A stretch of 36,943 nucleotides of DNA, taken from positions 1 to 36,943 of the forward strand of contig NZ_CP041618.1 of assembly GCF_014217995.1 (NCBI RefSeq). Reading direction: 5' to 3'. Of this stretch, positions 15,422-22,657 are shown one piece after another (within the stretch, counting starts at the first letter, position 1; each line of letters begins with the position of its first letter). A program made the translations under genes and the position numbers. The DNA is from Campylobacter vulpis. Its GTDB lineage: Bacteria > Campylobacterota > Campylobacteria > Campylobacterales > Campylobacteraceae. The notes beneath the pieces are model-generated. The model did not search any database. It was given only the letters and a program-made list of their open reading frames with translations, and was not told where the DNA came from.

Positions 15422-16039
15422 TTATGATAAACTCTTTGTTATTAGTTTTCTTGATTTGCAAAAATTGTAAAATGTTACATAGCTACCTTTTTTGCCTATA
15501 TACTTCCAAATAGATTTTAAAGATAATTCTTTATCTATGAGTTCTTTAATTGTTTCCAAATGCTCATCATACATACTAGAATAAGAGCCAACAGGACGCC
15601 CTAAAATCTTTCCATTTGCTCTAGCTTTTTCAAGTCCAGCCTTTGTTCTTTGTGAGATAAAATCTTTTTCTACTTCTGCCATATAGGTATAAAAACTCAG
15701 CAATAATTTTGAGTGGGCACTATTAAAACTGCTAAGTTCAGGTTGTTTTAAAAAGACAAATTGAACTCCTTGTTCTGATAACTCTAAAATCAAATTCATA
15801 GTTTCAAACATACTCCTACCAAGTCTCGAAATTTCATAAACAATTAATATATCGCCCTTGTTAACTTTAGATTTCAATTCATTAATTCTTCTTTTATGCG
15901 GACTTTTAGTGGAGCTTTGCTGCACTTCTACAAATTCATCTATATTCAATTTTTCATTAAAAGCATATTGTAAAATTTGATATTTTTGTGTTTCTATATC
16001 CTGTTTATTAGTGCTTACCCTAATGTATGCTAAAACCAT
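15422..16039 (-). CDS. Serine recombinase (resolvase/invertase family)
   Basis: This 205-residue protein begins AYIRVST with the catalytic Ser9, and has the conserved LIVYEISRLGRSMFE (catalytic Arg pair around residues 68-71) and the long E-helix region AEVEKDFISQRTKAGLEKARANGK. It ends in a short helix-turn-helix (LSLKSIWKYIGKKGSYVTFYNFC), the size of Tn3 resolvases and invertases such as Hin and Gin. On plasmids such enzymes resolve multimers or invert segments. Here the inverted 24-bp repeats on both sides favour inversion. SD AGGAG lies directly upstream on the minus strand. Confidence 0.92.
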   Translation of the reverse strand: MVLAYIRVSTNKQDIETQKYQILQYAFNEKLNIDEFVEVQQSSTKSPHKRRINELKSKVNKGDILIVYEISRLGRSMFETMNLILELSEQGVQFVFLKQPELSSFNSAHSKLLLSFYTYMAEVEKDFISQRTKAGLEKARANGKILGRPVGSYSSMYDEHLETIKELIDKELSLKSIWKYIGKKGSYVTFYNFCKSRKLITKSLS

Positions 16040-16092
16040 ATTTCTCCTACTACAAAATTCGTTGATTTAATTAAATGGTATAAATACACTTA

Positions 16093-16122
16093 ATTATAAC
16101 ACAATGTATGTATTAAATTATA
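16093..16122 (-). promoter_or_regulatory. Recombinase promoter candidates
   Basis: Two minus-strand TATAAT boxes occur at 16098-16093 and 16122-16117, both pointing into the recombinase gene. They lie inside the inverted repeats and so would turn with the segment. Confidence 0.5.
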
Positions 16123-16133
16123 CTTTTTATAGA

Positions 16134-16139
16134 TATAAA
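16134..16139 (+). promoter_or_regulatory. Weak rightward -10 candidate toward virB2
   Basis: TATAAA preceded by TTTTTATAGA could drive the T4SS operon in the present orientation, with a start near 16146. It lies just inside the right inverted repeat, so it would be moved away by inversion. Confidence 0.35.
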
Positions 16140-16146
16140 AAATAAG

Positions 16147-16170
16147 AATTTAACGAACATTTTTTTATAA
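16147..16170 (+). repeat. Right inverted repeat of the recombinase segment
   Basis: This is the perfect 24-bp partner of 15373-15396 (core AATTTAACGAAC). It ends 13 bases before the virB2 start and just before that gene's SD, AAGGAG at 16172-16177. Confidence 0.95.
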
Positions 16171-16183
16171 CAAGGAGAAAAAA

Positions 16184-16444
16184 ATGAAAAAATCACTCGC
16201 TTTGGTTCTTATAAGTTCCACATTTTTATTTGGAGCTGGTGGGATAGATAAAGTTAATACTTTTTTGCAGAATTTAAGCACAGCTTTCTATGCTATTGGC
16301 GTATTTATACTTACTATTGCAATTATGTGGGGTGGTTCTAAAATAATGTTTCAAGGACAAACACTTAGAGAGGTTGCTCCTATTTTTATCGGTGGTATTC
16401 TTTTTGGTTCGGCTTCGGCACTTGCTGGTTATTTTATTTCATAA
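16184..16444 (+). CDS. virB2: VirB2/TrbC-type major pilin
   Basis: This 86-residue protein has a signal peptide (cleavage near FGAGG), then two hydrophobic segments (about 33-54 and 65-86) separated by a polar loop QGQTLRE. This is the VirB2/TrbC pilin plan. It should form the conjugative pilus. SD AAGGAG is 6 bases before ATG. It is the first gene of the T4SS operon; its promoter region contains an inverted repeat of the recombinase segment, so its expression may depend on DNA inversion. Confidence 0.9.
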   Translation: MKKSLALVLISSTFLFGAGGIDKVNTFLQNLSTAFYAIGVFILTIAIMWGGSKIMFQGQTLREVAPIFIGGILFGSASALAGYFIS

Positions 16445-16462
16445 CTTGCAACAGGATTAAAA

Positions 16463-19231
16463 ATGCAGAAAAATCCACTTTTCAAAGGCTTAACTCGTCC
16501 TCCTATGATTTTTGGTGTTCCTATGACACCTCTTGTTATAGCAATGGGAGGCATTTTATTGCTTGCGTTTTATAGTCAAAATATCTTTTTAATTGCTTTT
16601 GCAATTCCTGTATTTTTCATTATGAAAGCAATGACAAAAAGAGATGATTTTATTTTCCGATTGATGTTTTTAAAGATGAGATTTTTCTCTAATCCCGCTT
16701 CTAAGAATTACTATAAGGTTAAAACATATAGCACAAATTCTTATAGACAAATGCCAAAAAACTCAAATTTCCCAAAAATATCAGTTTTTGGACTGAACGC
16801 AGAACCTAGTTTTGAAAAGCTTATTCCCTTTTCATCTTTAATTAGTGATTCTGTGGTGATTACAAAAGATTATTTTTTGATGACAACTTGGGAAGTTGGT
16901 GGAATTAGTTTTGAAGCTGAGGAAGATGATGAATTGGATATGAAAAATGATCTTTTAAATATGTTATTTAAATCTTTCGCAAATGAGCCTGTAAGTTTTT
17001 ATTTTCATAATTGTAGATATTCTATTGAAGATAAATTGACTTCAAAATTTAACAATGCTTTTTTAGAAGAGATTGATAAAAAATATTATGAATCTTTCAA
17101 ACAGGGAACGCTTAGAAAAAATTCTTTATATCTAACTCTAATCTTTAATCCCTTAAAGGTAAAAATTGAAAAAACAACATTTCTAAAAAGCTCTTTTGAA
17201 AGCAAAAGAAAGGCAATTAGCTTATTTTTAATTAAATTTAGCGAATTTACCGATAGATTGGAGGCAAATATCAAAGATTTTAATCCAAAACGATTAAAAA
17301 CATATTTAAAAGATGATAAAACTTACTCAAAACAATTAGAGTTTTACAACTATCTACTCGGTGGAAAAATTAATCCTGTAAGAGTCTTAAAAGCTCCTAT
17401 ACATCAATATTTAAATGGCAATTTACAAAACATACAATTTGGACACGAAACTATTCAAATTAATAGCAATGATGGTGTAAAAAGATTTGCTAGATGTATT
17501 GAAATTAAAGATTATACAAATGAAACTTTTTCAGGTATTTTAGATATTTTGATGTATTTAGATATTGAATATATCATCACTCAAAGCTTTTCACCTATTC
17601 CTAGAATAGACGCAAAATCCGCAATATCTAGACAAAAAAAGCAGCTCATAGCAACTGAAGATGATGGATTTTCGCAAGTAGAGCAAATTGATGAAGCTTT
17701 AGATCAGCTCACAAATGGGGAGATTTCTTTTGGAAAATACCATTTTTCAATTCTTGTTTATGGAGATAGCTTAAAGGAATGTAAAGATAATGCAAATCAA
17801 GTCATTACAAAGATGAATGAATTAGGATTTGCAGTAACACTAGCAAACATTGCCCTAAGTGCAACTTTCTTTTCGCAACTACCATCAAATTTTGCCATAC
17901 GCCCAAGAATTAATCTTATTTCATCGCTTAATTATTCCTCATTAATAGCTTTACATAATTTTTCTATGGGGAAAAGAGATAAAAATTGCTGGGGTGATGC
18001 TGTAAGCATACTCAAAACTCCTAATAAACAACCTTATTATTTTAACTTTCATCAAAACTCTGGAGTTAATAAAAATGATTTTGGAGAGCTATTTTTAGCA
18101 AATACCTTAATATTAGGTCAAAGTGGCGGTGGTAAAACCGTGTTTATGAATTTTATCGTCAATCAAATGCTTAAATATGCAAATAAAGACACTTTCCCTG
18201 ATGATATACCGCAAGAAAACAGAAAATTTACAGCCATTTACTTGGATAAAGACAAAGGGGCTTTAGGCAATATTTTATGTGCAGGTGGCAGATATATTAG
18301 CATTGAAAATGGTAAGCCCACAGGATTTAATCCTTTTATGGTTGAAAGCACACAAGAAAATATAAGACAACTCCAAACCCTAATGAAGCTTTTAGTTACT
18401 AGAAATAATGAAATCCTTACAACTAGAGAAGAGGAAATGCTTAATAATGCAGTCAATTCTCTTATGAAAGGCTTTGAAAGGGAGGAGAGAAAATATCCTA
18501 TCTCTTTGCTACTTGAAAATTTAACAGAAAATGTAGATGATGACAATTCTCTAAAATCAAGATTAGCACTTTTTAAAAAAGGCAAACAATTTGGCTGGGT
18601 ATTTGATAATGAATTTGACAATTTAGACTTCCCTGATGAAATTAATCTATTTGGCATTGATGGCACAGAATTTTTAGATGATAAAGATGTATCAGGGATA
18701 CTTAGCTATTACATTCTTTGGCGTGTGATGAGTTTAGCAGATGGTAGAAGACTTTGTATTGATATAGATGAGGCTTGGAAGTGGCTTGAAAATGACATCG
18801 TGCAAGAAGAAGTTAAAAATAAATTTAAAACCATTAGAAAACAAAATGGCTTTCTAAGATTAGCAACGCAAAGCGTGGAAGACTTTTTAAAACTTAAAAA
18901 CGCAACAACACTTATAGAACAATCCGCAACAATGGTATTTTTACCTAATCCAAAAGCTAAAGAAGAAGAATATGTAAAAGGAATAGGCTTAAGCTATGAT
19001 GAGTATATGATTATTAAAGGGTTTAAACCCTCAAAAAGACAATTTTTAATCAAAAGACAAGATGAAAAAGTTATTTGCACTTTGGATTTAAGCTCTTTAG
19101 GCAATGAGAATTTAAAAATTCTCTCCACAGGAACAGCTCATATAGACACAATAGAAAAAATATTTGCACAAAATCATAAAAGCCTTGATGAGAAAGTGGC
19201 AGAGCTTAAAGAATTTTATAGGAATTCATAG
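16463..19231 (+). CDS. virB4: VirB3-VirB4 fusion ATPase
   Basis: This 922-residue protein has VirB3 fused to the front of VirB4, as is usual in Campylobacter-type systems. Residues 1-95 hold the VirB3 part (LFKGLTRPPMIFGVPMTPL, then two membrane helices). The rest is the VirB4 ATPase with Walker A GQSGGGKT (552-559) and Walker B LCIDIDEAWKWL. VirB4 energises pilus assembly and substrate transfer at the inner membrane. It follows virB2 by 18 bases. Confidence 0.95.
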   Translation: MQKNPLFKGLTRPPMIFGVPMTPLVIAMGGILLLAFYSQNIFLIAFAIPVFFIMKAMTKRDDFIFRLMFLKMRFFSNPASKNYYKVKTYSTNSYRQMPKNSNFPKISVFGLNAEPSFEKLIPFSSLISDSVVITKDYFLMTTWEVGGISFEAEEDDELDMKNDLLNMLFKSFANEPVSFYFHNCRYSIEDKLTSKFNNAFLEEIDKKYYESFKQGTLRKNSLYLTLIFNPLKVKIEKTTFLKSSFESKRKAISLFLIKFSEFTDRLEANIKDFNPKRLKTYLKDDKTYSKQLEFYNYLLGGKINPVRVLKAPIHQYLNGNLQNIQFGHETIQINSNDGVKRFARCIEIKDYTNETFSGILDILMYLDIEYIITQSFSPIPRIDAKSAISRQKKQLIATEDDGFSQVEQIDEALDQLTNGEISFGKYHFSILVYGDSLKECKDNANQVITKMNELGFAVTLANIALSATFFSQLPSNFAIRPRINLISSLNYSSLIALHNFSMGKRDKNCWGDAVSILKTPNKQPYYFNFHQNSGVNKNDFGELFLANTLILGQSGGGKTVFMNFIVNQMLKYANKDTFPDDIPQENRKFTAIYLDKDKGALGNILCAGGRYISIENGKPTGFNPFMVESTQENIRQLQTLMKLLVTRNNEILTTREEEMLNNAVNSLMKGFEREERKYPISLLLENLTENVDDDNSLKSRLALFKKGKQFGWVFDNEFDNLDFPDEINLFGIDGTEFLDDKDVSGILSYYILWRVMSLADGRRLCIDIDEAWKWLENDIVQEEVKNKFKTIRKQNGFLRLATQSVEDFLKLKNATTLIEQSATMVFLPNPKAKEEEYVKGIGLSYDEYMIIKGFKPSKRQFLIKRQDEKVICTLDLSSLGNENLKILSTGTAHIDTIEKIFAQNHKSLDEKVAELKEFYRNS

Positions 19232-19240
19232 GGGTTATAA

Positions 19241-19903
19241 ATGAGAGATAAAAAACTAAGACAAGAAATTTTAGCCTTAGAAAATGAAGTCAAAGAGCTT
19301 GAAAAAACTCTTGGTGCGATTAAGCAAAGACTACTTAATCTTAAAGACCTCGCTTGGGATAAACAAAGCAAAAAAGAAAGCTCTAGTATGTATAAGGTGC
19401 TAAAAGAGGATAAAACACATACTATGGTTAAAAGTGAGCTAGGGGACATTAAGGTTGATAAAGACTTTATGGAGAAAGAAATCACTAAGCACCTTGATAA
19501 TCCAAATTTAAGAGGTATGGTAACAACTAAAGAAATGCTTTCTTTTCCTAAGGTGGCTAAGGGTGTAAATCCTGAATACAATGCGGAAACAAATGATTAT
19601 ACTTGGAGAGTTAAAGCAAATGATAAAAATATTATAGCTTATGGAAGTAGAGAATACAAGCAAGATGGTAAAGAAATTAATAGATTGCTAACAGCTCATA
19701 GTAAAACAGAAAGGGGACAGAGGCAAGCAGACAGGGTCAGCTCTGCTACCTATTTTAATGACCCCGATTTTCGTGGCTCTGTCCATAATGAAATTATACC
19801 ACAGCAAGACAAATCCGCAAAGGATTTTAAATCAAAACTAAAAGAATTTAACACCAAAAACAAAACTCAAACTCAAATCAATATAAAGGAGTTGAAACGA
19901 TGA
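19241..19903 (+). CDS. Putative T4SS cargo: BECR-like nuclease with shared C-terminal tail
   Basis: This 220-residue protein has an N-terminal coiled coil (1-35), a central domain and a tail. The central domain (70-160) has a pattern that I read as a barnase/EndoU/colicin E5/D/RelE-like (BECR) nuclease: KHLDNP (His84), a middle YTWRVKANDKNIIAYGS, and a late LLTAHSKTERGQR. Residues 183-220 are identical to the end of the 183-aa protein encoded 550 bases downstream. The core DFKSKLKEFNTKN (195-207) recurs in the 194-aa protein between virB11 and virD4. It starts 9 bases after virB4, and its stop overlaps the next ATG. There is no signal peptide. Role as a transferred effector or toxin is inferred; the nuclease call is from pattern only. 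Confidence 0.5.
   Translation: MRDKKLRQEILALENEVKELEKTLGAIKQRLLNLKDLAWDKQSKKESSSMYKVLKEDKTHTMVKSELGDIKVDKDFMEKEITKHLDNPNLRGMVTTKEMLSFPKVAKGVNPEYNAETNDYTWRVKANDKNIIAYGSREYKQDGKEINRLLTAHSKTERGQRQADRVSSATYFNDPDFRGSVHNEIIPQQDKSAKDFKSKLKEFNTKNKTQTQINIKELKR
19715..19784 (+). repeat. GC-rich nested palindrome inside the coding sequence
   Basis: GGACAGAG (19715-19722) pairs with CTCTGTCC (19777-19784), and inside it GGGTCA (19734-19739) pairs with TGACCC (19759-19764). The stretch is much richer in G+C than its surroundings and lies right before the shared tail segment. Confidence 0.6.
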
Positions 19904-19904
19904 A
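19786..19904 (+). repeat. 119-bp direct repeat, copy A (tail cassette)
   Basis: This segment differs from 20891-21009 at only two positions. It encodes the 38-residue shared tail plus the SD (AAAGGAG) and start codon of the next gene. Confidence 0.95.
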
Positions 19905-20460
19905 TGTGGTTATTAATAAACAAGAAGTGCAATTTAGCACTCAAGATAATCAAACTTTTTGCACAAGTTTAGATGTAGCTAGGGTTTTTGGAAAGCAACA
20001 TAAACATATACTAGTAAGCATTGAACGCATTTTAAGCGATTTACGAGAAATAGGAGCTTCCAACGAAATGCTCAATTTTCGGCAGGTCGTAAGAACCTCG
20101 CAAACAACGAACCCTAAAAATGGAAAGATAGTTAATAGAAAAATGCCTATGTATAATCTAACCAGAGATGGTTTTTCACTTTTAGCAATGGGCTTTACAG
20201 GAAAAACTGCACTACAATGGAAAATCGCTTTTTTAAATGCCTTTAATGAAATGGAAAGACTTCTAAAAAAAGAACTTCTAAATCCTAATAAATACATTAT
20301 AGATTTAATGGCACTTGTGCAACCAAATTTGCCTCAAAGTGATTACAAAATTAGTGTAATTATAACAGATAAACCGCACTCTAAAGAAGCTAAAAATATT
20401 TTTTCTTTGGATTATCTTGTTGATAATCGCACACCAAAAGACCCAAAGAATTCGCAATGA
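19900..20460 (+). CDS. Rha-family (phage pRha-like) regulatory protein
   Basis: This 186-residue protein has the Rha pattern in its first 125 residues: SLDVARVFGKQHKHILVSIERI, then NF, then MYNLTRDGFSLLAMGFTGKTALQWKIAFLNAFNEME. Rha proteins are phage regulators known from lambdoid and Salmonella phages; their biochemical role is unclear. Its presence inside a T4SS operon, between two tailed cargo genes, is unusual. Its ATG overlaps the preceding stop (ATGA) and its SD is supplied by the tail cassette, so it is translated with the upstream gene. The C-terminal 50 residues are unassigned and do not carry the shared tail. Confidence 0.8.
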   Translation: MNVVINKQEVQFSTQDNQTFCTSLDVARVFGKQHKHILVSIERILSDLREIGASNEMLNFRQVVRTSQTTNPKNGKIVNRKMPMYNLTRDGFSLLAMGFTGKTALQWKIAFLNAFNEMERLLKKELLNPNKYIIDLMALVQPNLPQSDYKISVIITDKPHSKEAKNIFSLDYLVDNRTPKDPKNSQ

Positions 20461-21008
20461 GTGATAAAGAATTAGAAATTTTTGAGCTTTGTGAAAGATT
20501 AGTAGATCTTTTAGGAGATAAAGAAGCTGTTGCGGATTTACAAATTTTACTAGACAGACACCCTGAAATGTTTCAAAACAAAGAACAGGTTGCCAACTTA
20601 ATCAAAAAAGTTATCAATGACCCTGAAATCATTATCAATAATCCAACTCCAAAAAGTGAAAAAGACTACATTGCAGGGAAAAAACTAAACGAAAAGAAAA
20701 TGGGTGAAGTAGGGATTCGAAAAGATGAAAATATCAGCAAGATTTTTCACGCTAACGAAAAAAGATTGAAAAATTTAGAATTAATGGCAAAGAAAGATGT
20801 AGTAGCCGATGGTAGGAACGCCCACACCTCCTACACTCAAGCCCAAAGTCTTGACGGGCGACTGGTTCAAAAGAACATTTCATCGACTGCTAATGAAATT
20901 ATACCACAACAAGACAAATCCGCAAAGGATTTTAAATCAAAACTCAAAGAATTTAACACCAAAAACAAAACTCAAACTCAAATCAATATAAAGGAGTTGA
21001 AACGATGA
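20457..21008 (+). CDS. Putative T4SS cargo with shared C-terminal tail
   Basis: This 183-residue protein has a helical start (1-50), a middle domain (55-110) with VINDPEIIINNP, KMGEVGIRKD and KIFHANEKRL, and the tail. The middle pattern resembles the phage-associated BECR-type domains, but the match is weak and I would not name a nuclease with confidence. Residues 146-183 are identical to the tail of the 220-aa protein, with the core DFKSKLKEFNTKN at 158-170. A GC-rich hairpin-forming stretch (20812-20868) encodes residues 119-137, directly before the tail. Its start overlaps the rha stop (ATGA), and its stop leads into a 14-codon frame and then ssb. Confidence 0.55.
   Translation: MSDKELEIFELCERLVDLLGDKEAVADLQILLDRHPEMFQNKEQVANLIKKVINDPEIIINNPTPKSEKDYIAGKKLNEKKMGEVGIRKDENISKIFHANEKRLKNLELMAKKDVVADGRNAHTSYTQAQSLDGRLVQKNISSTANEIIPQQDKSAKDFKSKLKEFNTKNKTQTQINIKELKR
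20812..20868 (+). repeat. GC-rich palindromic stretch inside the coding sequence
   Basis: Short perfect inverted pairs are packed here: GTAGGA/TCCTAC (20812-20817, 20829-20834), TCAAG/CTTGA (20837-20841, 20850-20854) and CGCCC/GGGCG (20819-20823, 20856-20860). It is visibly GC-richer than the plasmid and sits just ahead of the tail segment, as in the 220-aa gene. Confidence 0.5.
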
Positions 21009-21009
21009 A
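20891..21009 (+). repeat. 119-bp direct repeat, copy B (tail cassette)
   Basis: This copy matches 19786-19904 with two mismatches and has the same orientation, 1105 bp away. It ends with the same SD and ATG, which here opens only a 14-codon frame. Confidence 0.95.
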
Positions 21010-21049
21010 AATATATTACTCAAATAAAAAGGAGCTAAACAATGAATAA
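21005..21049 (+). CDS. 14-codon leader frame before ssb
   Basis: The ATG delivered by the repeat, with SD AAAGGAG, opens a frame of 14 codons (MKIYYSNKKELNNE). It ends at 21049, overlapping the ssb start at 21042. It is probably a relic of the cassette duplication, but could couple ssb translation to the upstream gene. Confidence 0.25.
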   Translation: MKIYYSNKKELNNE

Positions 21050-21464
21050 TATCAATTTAATCGGCTATTTGGGCAAAGATTTTGAAGTAGGTAATACAAG
21101 TGGAGGAAAACTTTATGCAAAAAATTCTCTTGCTATCACTAAGCGTTGGAAAAATGAAAAAGGCAATGATGAAAGTAGCACGACTTGGATACCTATTGTC
21201 TTATTTGGCAAGAGTGCAGAAAGTGCTTCTATGTATATCAAAAAAGGCTCTCAATTTGCGTGTAGTGGAGAATTATCATCTAGTCAATACACCGATGAAC
21301 AAGGAAATGTTAAAACAACACTAAGCGTTATCGTGTCTAAATTCTATTGGTTAGGCAAAAAAGATAGAGAAACTCCACAAGAAATACAAAATCCACCAAA
21401 AGAACCAAGCGTTGAATATGAACACCAAGCCGTTAATGTGGAATCTGAAGAAATTCCATTTTAA
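21042..21464 (+). CDS. ssb: Single-stranded DNA-binding protein
   Basis: This 140-residue protein has the OB-fold SSB pattern: MNNINLIGYLGKDFEV, then STTWIPIVLFGKSAESASMYIKKGSQFACSGEL. It ends in the acidic tip EEIPF that recruits partner proteins. It coats single strands in replication or transfer. SD AAGGAG (21029-21034) lies 7 bases before the ATG. It is unusual, though seen on Campylobacter plasmids, for ssb to sit inside the T4SS operon. Confidence 0.93.
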   Translation: MNNINLIGYLGKDFEVGNTSGGKLYAKNSLAITKRWKNEKGNDESSTTWIPIVLFGKSAESASMYIKKGSQFACSGELSSSQYTDEQGNVKTTLSVIVSKFYWLGKKDRETPQEIQNPPKEPSVEYEHQAVNVESEEIPF

Positions 21465-21487
21465 ACATAAAAAAAGGAGTTATATCT

Positions 21488-21757
21488 ATGGAAAATTTAA
21501 GCGTTGAAGAGTTGGCAGACAAAATGGGAGCTTTAAATTATGAAAAGCTAATCAAAGCTTTGTTTTTATTTGAAAAAAACTCTTCAATGGAAAAACTCAC
21601 CGCAAATCAAAAGCGAATTGTTTTAGATGAAGCGTATCAATTTTATATGGATAATAAATATATATCTTCTTTTTTACAAGAGGATATTAATCAAATTTTA
21701 GAAGATTCCATTGATAAAGAGCTTTCAAAAAAACAAGAAAAAACACTAGAAAGGTAA
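21488..21757 (+). CDS. Unknown 89-aa helical protein in the T4SS operon
   Basis: This 89-residue acidic, all-helical soluble protein has no family I recognise. SD AAGGAG lies 6 bases before the ATG. It ends KKQEKTLER, a basic end similar to those of several operon proteins, but lacks the FKSKL core. It lies between ssb and the virB5-like gene with tight spacing, so it is co-expressed with the secretion system. Confidence 0.6.
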   Translation: MENLSVEELADKMGALNYEKLIKALFLFEKNSSMEKLTANQKRIVLDEAYQFYMDNKYISSFLQEDINQILEDSIDKELSKKQEKTLER

Positions 21758-21761
21758 TAAA

Positions 21762-22565
21762 ATGAAAAAAACATTAAATACAAGCAAAACAACAGGGATT
21801 AAAAAATCCCTCATCGCTCTTACTTCCTTATTAATTTTGCCTAACTTAGCATTTAGTGCAGGTATTCCTGTGGTAGATACGACCGCAAATCAACAAATGG
21901 CTACACAAAATGCTAAACAAGTTGCAGAGTGGGCTAAAGAAGCCACAAGATGGACTGAAACCGTATCGCACTATCAAAAACAAATCCAAGCCTATAAAGA
22001 CGAACTTTTATCAAAAACAGGCATTAGAGATTCTGTGGCTTTTGTGAAAGATATAAAACAAATCTATTCAGATTTTGCGGAAGCTGGAGAAAACATTCAA
22101 TCCTTTTACAATGATGTTCTAAGAGACCCACAAGAATTTTTAAGCGATAAAGGCAATGAAATTTTTGGCAAATATACAAGTTTTGATAGATGTAATTTTG
22201 ACTATATGAGTCAAAGTGAAAAAAATATCTGCAAAATGGATTTAATCACCTATGCTGCTCAAGTAGAAACCTACAATCAAGCCTCAAAGCAAATGGATAC
22301 CATTAGTCAAACGCTTAAAAAATTGCAAGAGCGATTAGTCAATTCAAAGGACATTAAAGAAAGCACTGATGTGGGCAATGCTATTCAACTAGAGGTTGCA
22401 AAAATACAAATGGTAAAAAATCAAGTTGATTTAGCTAATGCAAGCTATGAAAATCAAAGAAATATCAAAAAAGATTTAGCAATGCAGGAATACTCAAAAT
22501 CACTTCAGAAGCCGAGAGAAAGTGCTATGGAGTTTTTCAAAAATCAAAATGCAAATGATAAATAA
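21762..22565 (+). CDS. virB5: VirB5/TrbJ-type minor pilus protein
   Basis: This 267-residue protein has a signal peptide (hydrophobic residues 17-32, cleavage near AFSAG) followed by a long alpha-helical, Gln-rich body, as in VirB5/TrbJ proteins found at the pilus tip or base. Its position before virB6 fits. Its last 25 residues and the junction with virB6 are duplicated at 12103-12265. Its stop overlaps the virB6 start (TAATG). Confidence 0.82.
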   Translation: MKKTLNTSKTTGIKKSLIALTSLLILPNLAFSAGIPVVDTTANQQMATQNAKQVAEWAKEATRWTETVSHYQKQIQAYKDELLSKTGIRDSVAFVKDIKQIYSDFAEAGENIQSFYNDVLRDPQEFLSDKGNEIFGKYTSFDRCNFDYMSQSEKNICKMDLITYAAQVETYNQASKQMDTISQTLKKLQERLVNSKDIKESTDVGNAIQLEVAKIQMVKNQVDLANASYENQRNIKKDLAMQEYSKSLQKPRESAMEFFKNQNANDK

Positions 22566-22657
22566 TGAAAGATCTTTTTCAAACTCTGGGTCTAAGTATA
22601 GAACAAATTATTAATGCCATTAGACAAACAGGAACAAGCGATAAGATTGCTGAACTT
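22490..22657 (+). repeat. Direct repeat copy 2 (source of the virB5-virB6 junction duplicate)
   Basis: These 168 bases are the intact version of the segment at 12103-12265. Because both flanking genes are whole here, this is the original and the other is the copy. Confidence 0.95.

Larger units (their letters stand above)
15373..16170. mobile_element. Putative invertible segment carrying its own serine recombinase
   Basis: Perfect 24-bp inverted repeats enclose 750 bp that hold only a serine recombinase gene and its promoter region. Inverted sites around a resolvase/invertase gene are the layout of a DNA inversion switch. Flipping would turn the recombinase to read rightward, with its stop near 16121 and virB2 starting at 16184. 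An alternative is a small mobile element, but there is no target duplication outside the repeats. No cut-and-paste transposase is present. Confidence 0.55.

Noticed and set aside
15373-16170. Insertion sequence with terminal inverted repeats
   Set aside because: The enclosed gene is a resolvase/invertase-size serine recombinase, there is no transposase, and no target duplication lies outside the repeats.
20809-20991. 60-aa frame over the GC-rich stretch and tail cassette
   Set aside because: It is a frame shadow of the tailed 183-aa gene, Pro/Thr/Lys-rich, without an SD.
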